From positions 498,001 through 558,000 of the forward strand of contig NC_088321.1 of the NCBI RefSeq assembly GCF_910592395.1: a stretch of DNA of 60,000 bases. Direction: 5' to 3'. Numbering within the stretch: the first letter of the stretch is position 1; every line of letters begins with the position of its first letter. Both the position numbers and the translations under genes were made by a program. The notes under the pieces are model-generated. The model had not been told where the DNA came from. It searched no databases and was given only the letters and a program-made list of their open reading frames with translations. Below, one piece after another: positions 54,921-60,000 of this stretch. The stretch is from Lineus longissimus (lineage: Eukaryota; Nemertea; Pilidiophora; Heteronemertea; Lineidae).

Positions 54921-57900
54921 TCAGCAGCAGTCCGATTTTTGTTGATTTGAACTCGACGTAGAACTTGTCGATTGGCCACTTTCAGCGCGTAGCCGCGTAC
55001 CACCGTCCATTTCAGAATTGCTCAGCAACTTCATGCCTGAGTTTGGATGAGTCTCGCACAACGTGATGAGACGCAACGCCACCTGGAGGAAGGCCTCGTG
55101 AATACCTGGAAAAGAAATTTTTTCGAATGAATACCAGCAAAGATAATAATGATGATGATGATAATAAATGCCACATTCATATCGAAAGAGTAACATTTAG
55201 AGAAAAATCAAGTTGCCTTGATTGGGACTCCAGCCACAGGTCTTTTGATAACTTTGTGCATTTTTCTCCCAAAAGAATTGTTTACAAACGAATTGACATA
55301 CCTTCATTTGATAACGCAGACGTCTCGAAATAAATGGCACCAATCGACGCAGCGTAGTCGAGTGCCACTGTTTTCTCCACCTCGCGTTGGTCTTCAAGAT
55401 CACATTTGTTGCCGAGCAGACACAGAACTGAAAGAACAAATCTCAAATATGACAGTATCGCTGATTGATGATATCACCACGGCGGTGTTCAAGCTGTACT
55501 ACCAATGTGTTCCAATGGAGTTCCGGTGATCAATCAGCGATGTTCCAGTGGAATACCAGTTGTATTAACAAGTTGAGTCCCAGTGGAATTCCACTTTACT
55601 ACCAATTGTGTCCTGTTGAACCAGTTGTGTTCCAATAGATTTCCAATTGTCTCAGTCCATTAGCATGACGTGAGCCACCAGCTTGATAAAGTTAATTTTG
55701 TATTGCTTTCAAAGATGTAAACAAAGGGTTAATTACTAGGCCTGTGCATTCAAGCCCCCTGGTAACAGCTAATCAGCTGATTAAACTTAGGCCTATGGAG
55801 AGTCATGTTTGAGCATGTGAGGTCAACCATGGAAGTTCAAGTCAACGATAGGAATACAATATACCATTTACATTAGCACAATGTTAGCATTAGCATAGAT
55901 ATATGTACTACAGAACAGAGTGATGCATGCGATATCATGTACATACACATGAAACTTGAACACTGTCACAGCACGGAAGGACAACGTCATCTTATCATTC
56001 AATTTTTTTCCAAGTTTGCGACATTGCTCACTTGAGTTAAAGTTGGATGAATCAGTTGTGATCCAGTGGAGTTTCAGTTTCATTTGCCTGTTGTGTCTTC
56101 AATAGCAGTGACACCATCGTGGCCTGACGTTTATCAAATTTTGAAAAGATCATCTCGCCGTATCTAATGTTCGTGCTGTCCAGTTTCAAGAATGGAGACC
56201 AGGGAGAACGATAATTACGTGTATCTCCGTGACAACGAGGTACGCAATTGCCACGCAGAGCCGAGGAGTGTGCAAAATTTCAAAAAACTTTCCATTTCAC
56301 AGCTGAAGGGCAAAATAACCGACATTTTAGACAAACACAACAAAGTCCAGATCCAAAAGGAGCATCTCTTATTTCGCATACGGTTACTGTATGCCCGCTA
56401 CGACCGGGCTAAGTCCAGCGGATCCCGCGCGGTCACTTTCAACCTCACCGTGCAGTTATCGTCGATGCAGCGAGTTTTGATGATGTTTGAGAGATATATG
56501 ACACTCAAGTTGAAGGAATTCACGGAGATTAACCGGATAATCCGTGCGAGGTTCAAATTATGATTCAAGGATTAGGACTTTACAGAGATTAAAGGATTAT
56601 CTAGTGAAGGCGCTTGATTTATCTTTTGCGTGGCCTACTGCGACTTTGCCAACTTTGCAATTTGCATTTTTTAATTAATTTTATGATGGTGATTTTTTTG
56701 GGCAAATTACAAAATTTCCTTTGAGTTATCCAATCAGGAAATATTTTCATGGTTTCAGTCACACGAAATTCGTTAAAATAAGATGCTAACAGAAATTTTA
56801 CAGTCAACAGTGGCCATAGACTCATGACAATGTGTGATTTTTATCTGATTCCAAACAAAACACAAGAAGCCATTTAGCGATTTTCATGGACCAGAACTCG
56901 ATGAATTCCTTTACTCAGAATCTTTTCCAAAACATCAAGGAAGCCAGTTTCTAAGAGCAGACGTCAGAAGCCATTCAGATTCTAGGACCATGTTTGCTTA
57001 TTTGGTGACCAGTATCACACAGGACAGAACTGAAGCAGGTTCTCTCTTTGCTGAGTCAGCACACTTCCTTGGTAAACAATTCCATCTTCCACCCGAGCCC
57101 GTTTTATCTAGGATTGATTCAGTTGTTAAGGACTTGAATCAACGTTGTTGCATTCTTCTTGAAACACGATGTCGGAACGCGTCAACTACATTGCTGACGA
57201 TGCATTTCTTGATTACCCACAATGCCGTCAGGCACTCGTCTACAACAAGAAAACCGATTTCGATGAATTAGACGACGTCGCTTTGCGATCAAAGTTCTTC
57301 CACGTGCAGCATCGGGCAAGACAAGCGCGACACCAGATGGTACTTCTTGAGGTAGAAATCGCGACTTTACTCGATCGGATACGGCGTGCTCATCATAACG
57401 GTTCAACCAGCGTTTCTGTTAACGGGATCGTCAGACTTTCCACATTATGGGAGACATACGCCATGTTTAACGTTTACCGAGATCACAAACATCGTGAACT
57501 AAAGGAAATCGTTGATTTGACGGACCTAAGAGGGTTAAGTTTGAGCGGTCATAGCAGACTTCCGATCAGGAACCACGTACTTGAACTCCTCATGCTGTTT
57601 TTCGATGTTTGAAAAGTGATTAACCCTTTGAAGCGACAGACATTTCATTCGAACAACTTTGGAGTATCTTGTAAACAATGATACTAGGACACGATTAAAT
57701 CATTGAAATGGACTTTAAGGGACTGTAGTGCCAGCAGGAAACAGGTCTGCATATATTTCAGCCAAACCCCACAAGGTGTCACTAGCAGCACTTTGTAAAC
57801 TGTGATTGAATACAAACTGGTTATTTCCCCACCTTCGAATTGTGTACCTAATGAAAGCAGAGCTAAATGTCAATATTCCAGTTGTGTTAAATACACACAA

Positions 57901-59395
57901 ATGTACAGGTCCTCCATGTCACCTCAGTGCCAGATTAACATGTACATTTCACACCTTAGCATGACACGGAATACCCACCTATTTGCCCCTCGACATTCCT
58001 CTTCAATTCCGTGACCCAACTTTTCACATCCTCGAAACTATCATGTGACGAAAGATCGAAAACCAACATGGCGGCATTGGACTTCCTGTAATACATAGGG
58101 GCCTGAAAAGAAATATGTATCAGCACCATCAACAATTATTGAATTTATAAAGTGTAGTTTATTTTACTTCTCATTTCGTATCTTTTTTCCAATTTGTTAC
58201 CACAGGACCCGGTGGTTCAAATGAAGTTTACCGATAGGAATTGTGTCATCCCTGTTACAATGCCCAAGCCCAGTGGACATGACGCCAAGTTTAAGAATCG
58301 ATCTGTTCCGAACACTGGTGCTGCTTGAATGTTTACCCCAAGCTCAACGGCGTGGCACAGGGGAAACATCAGCGCCTGTCAGCTCTAACGTCCAGGGCTT
58401 GATTCCCAGTGGGTCCTGGTATCTCATGTGATTGAGCGATTCATGACTACATCTGCTAGTGTAGGTTATTGCGGGTGTCTCAAGTTTCCTTTTCATCACA
58501 AAACGCCCAAGATAGTTTAACGTTGATAATGTCCTAGTTGACACTAACTTTTTAGCTGACAGGACCTGGAGGTGCCGACTATGCTACCCGAGGGGGGGTG
58601 TCACTCTATATAAAGTGACCCCCCCTTACCAAGGCTCACCTACTCACCATTGACCTGAATCGTTCCTGTCCTGCTGTGTCCCATACTTGTAGTTTAACCC
58701 TGTAGTTATCAACAGCTCTGAAATAGCAAGGAAAAAGGAAAAGTTCAATGAACAGCAGAACCTCCCTTAGAGGCCACCTCTCTATTAAGGACACCCTCTA
58801 CATCAGTTGTTTCCATTCAATTTGACCTCTCTTATCATGACACCTCTCTATTAAGGACAACACTTGTCAGTCATGAGGGTGTCCTTAATAGAGAGGTTCA
58901 ACTGTACTCACAATTTACAAGTGAAGAAGGAAGCACCAATCGTTGGACTTGCGTGTTTGTTGAAAGTATTCCCGATATATCGGATGACAAGGCTCGTCTT
59001 TCCAACTCCTGTAATGAAACGGCCACAAATCATGACGAGTTTTGTTCCATCGCTATCGCTACCAGGCTGTTGCACCAGCCCAGGCCTGAAGCAATCAGGT
59101 CCAGGACTCCAGTCTAGGCAAGATAGCACCTTGATGTTGACAGCAGTTGAATCAACGTAATTTGAAGCAAGTGCACCTGTTTTATGATGGAAGATGAAGC
59201 TTCCCTTAGATCTACTAAACTGAAGATATGAATGGGTGTAGTTTCTGGGACATTTTTTTGGGACATTTTGTACAGGTATGTATCACACAGACGAAATACA
59301 CTACATGAATTTTGCGTCACCTATTTTGAAGGCTTCTACTTACCTTGTGTACCCAAGACGACTATCTTAGCTTCTACACACTTTATATGAGACAT
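54921..59395 (-). CDS. Rab22/Rab31-like small GTPase (Rab5 branch), 217 aa
   Basis: Endosomal-type Rab GTPase. Exons on the minus strand: 59395-59344, 59008-58912, 58717-58648, 58102-57979, 55427-55302 and 55105-54921; every junction is GT/AG and in phase. P-loop GTQGVGKT at residues 15-22, switch I SPTIGASF at 38-45 (the Rab5/22/31 signature), DTAGQE at 63-68, SMAPMYYR in switch II, NKCD at 121-124 and ETSA at 149-152. The C-terminus is a ~40-residue Ser/Gln-rich tail ending in CC, a dual geranylgeranylation signal. The core resembles Rab22A/Rab31 more than Rab5 or Rab21, but RKSNAAMLVFDLSSHDSFED departs from all of these, so it may belong to an invertebrate Rab lineage absent from vertebrates. 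The 2.55-kb intron 55428-57978 contains two intronless genes on the other strand. Confidence 0.92.
56192..56563 (+). CDS. Intronless 123-aa protein nested in a Rab intron, paralogue A
   Basis: Unrecognised protein. A complete reading frame from ATG to TGA without introns, inside the 55428-57978 intron of the opposite-strand Rab gene. The product is basic and predicted helical throughout, with Leu/Ile spacing suggestive of coiled coil (residues 30-65 and 85-118). It aligns over ~100 residues with the neighbouring gene at 57169: NY near the start, a helix with LxxKxxxIxxxH, then LLxxIRLLxxRxxRA, a GSxxVxxNxxVxLS centre, MFxxY and KxKEFTEI. Shared patterning outside a repeat, with substitutions that keep hydrophobic positions, is the evidence that both are coding. 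No signal peptide, membrane segment or known domain is visible. Function unknown. Confidence 0.6.
   Translation: METRENDNYVYLRDNEVRNCHAEPRSVQNFKKLSISQLKGKITDILDKHNKVQIQKEHLLFRIRLLYARYDRAKSSGSRAVTFNLTVQLSSMQRVLMMFERYMTLKLKEFTEINRIIRARFKL
57169..57612 (+). CDS. Intronless 147-aa protein nested in a Rab intron, paralogue B
   Basis: Unrecognised protein, homologous to the 123-aa product encoded ~600 bases upstream on the same strand and in the same host intron. It starts MSERVNYIADDAFL, has a helical, heptad-like core (about residues 34-80), the shared centre GSTSVSVNGIVRLSTLWETY and the shared MFNVYRDHKHRELKEIVDL. It then carries a ~30-residue extension (LSLSGHSRLPIRNHVLELLML) absent from paralogue A. 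No intron, no recognisable promoter motif and no polyadenylation signal close behind the stop were identified. Tandem duplication of an intronless ancestor, possibly a retrocopy, would explain the pair. Confidence 0.65.
   Translation: MSERVNYIADDAFLDYPQCRQALVYNKKTDFDELDDVALRSKFFHVQHRARQARHQMVLLEVEIATLLDRIRRAHHNGSTSVSVNGIVRLSTLWETYAMFNVYRDHKHRELKEIVDLTDLRGLSLSGHSRLPIRNHVLELLMLFFDV
58758..58905. repeat. Dispersed AGAGAGG-type MITE in a Rab22/31-like intron
   Basis: GCAGAACCTCCCTTAG, two copies of CACCTCTCTATTAAGGACA and TGTCCTTAATAGAGAGGTTC. The element ends seven bases before the exon boundary at 58912. Confidence 0.8.
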
Positions 59396-59746
59396 TTTGC
59401 TTCAAATGAACGAAATCGGTATTAAAATGTGATGAATATGAGTGATTTTTCATTGTAAAATTACTACGTGGAATTTCCAAAACAGGACGCCATTTTGATA
59501 TGATGTCACATGACCAAAATTGACATTTCACAAAAACTGCATTTTATAATGTTTCTGAAGAATTGTTGAAGCTGCAATTCCGCTTGAGACATGAGTGAAG
59601 TTATTCGAACCGTTCACAACTACTTGTAGTGGCTAAACCATCCTCTGACGGAATTTTTTCATTCCGACAGAAAAAGTAGGCGTGACCAAACTGATTGGGA
59701 ATTCCCTCACCGGATGTGATGTAATGGAATTGCGGTTGTTTAATTC

Positions 59747-59942
59747 CCTGACCTTTTCGCCCCCATTCGTTTCGCTCCAAATCGAAGTCATTTCGCTCCC
59801 TTAGACTTTGTTGGGATTGAGAAAGTACTCCGGGGAAGTACAAGTGGCAAAGTAGATGTGCTTTCTTGGGTTTCAGCAAAAAATCACAGGGAGCGAAACA
59901 ACTTCGATTTGGAGCGAAACGACTGGGGGCGAAAAGGTCAGG
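59747..59942. repeat. Fold-back element with 55-bp arms
   Basis: Arms 59747-59801 (CCTGACCTTTTCGCCCCCAT...) and 59888-59942 are reverse complements with only about four mismatches. The loop is 86 bases. Confidence 0.85.
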
Positions 59943-60000
59943 TAGCGCAACGACAGGATTCCTTGGGATTCCGATGTGATGTCTTCCGGTATCCCCCGTT

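Overview
The window is nuclear DNA of an animal. Genes are split by GT-AG introns, coding exons make up a minor part of the sequence, and the products are bilaterian proteins: Smad4, Rab8, ribosomal protein S27, an A20/AN1 protein, a second Rab, a trypsin-fold protease and a poly-C2H2 zinc finger protein. High protein similarity to vertebrate orthologues, a moderate AT bias, many minisatellites and many small fold-back elements suggest a marine invertebrate (lophotrochozoan or non-vertebrate deuterostome). The sequence alone does not settle the phylum.

Layout. 1-8 kb: no convincing gene; a repeat field with fold-back elements, a 181-bp satellite array that reverses orientation in its middle, a decayed ~70-bp tandem array and a 45-bp minisatellite. 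8.1-12.6 kb (minus): six-exon C2H2 zinc finger gene, 1196 aa. 13.9-16.1 kb (minus): six-exon secreted trypsin-like protease, 274 aa. 16.1-20.2 kb: intergenic, with a fold-back and a dispersed MITE. 20.3-25.9 kb (plus): Smad4, ten coding exons, 607 aa, with a tRNA-derived SINE in the last intron. 28.7-33.4 kb (plus): ZFAND5/6-like gene, 194 aa, with a CRE/E-box promoter-like stretch. 38.0-39.5 kb (minus): RPS27, 84 aa, four exons, TATA and TOP-like start. 40.0-40.75 kb: a 5'-truncated LINE with target-site duplication, then a 393-bp fold-back. 41.7-47.8 kb (plus): Rab8, seven exons, 210 aa, with a 23-bp minisatellite in intron 4. 47.8-54.9 kb: CCAAT-rich and X-box-like repeats, then 20-bp, 21-bp and ~63-bp minisatellites. 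54.9-59.4 kb (minus): Rab22/31-like GTPase, 217 aa; its largest intron holds two intronless, mutually homologous small genes of unknown function on the opposite strand.

The genes are unrelated housekeeping or signalling loci, not a functional cluster. All exon chains listed here keep frame across every junction and use GT/AG borders that I read directly. The most unusual items are the nested paralogue pair, the mirror-image satellite, the CCAAT array that contains the last Rab8 exon and its stop codon, the row of RFX X-box-like sites, and the hairpin that carries telomeric repeats.
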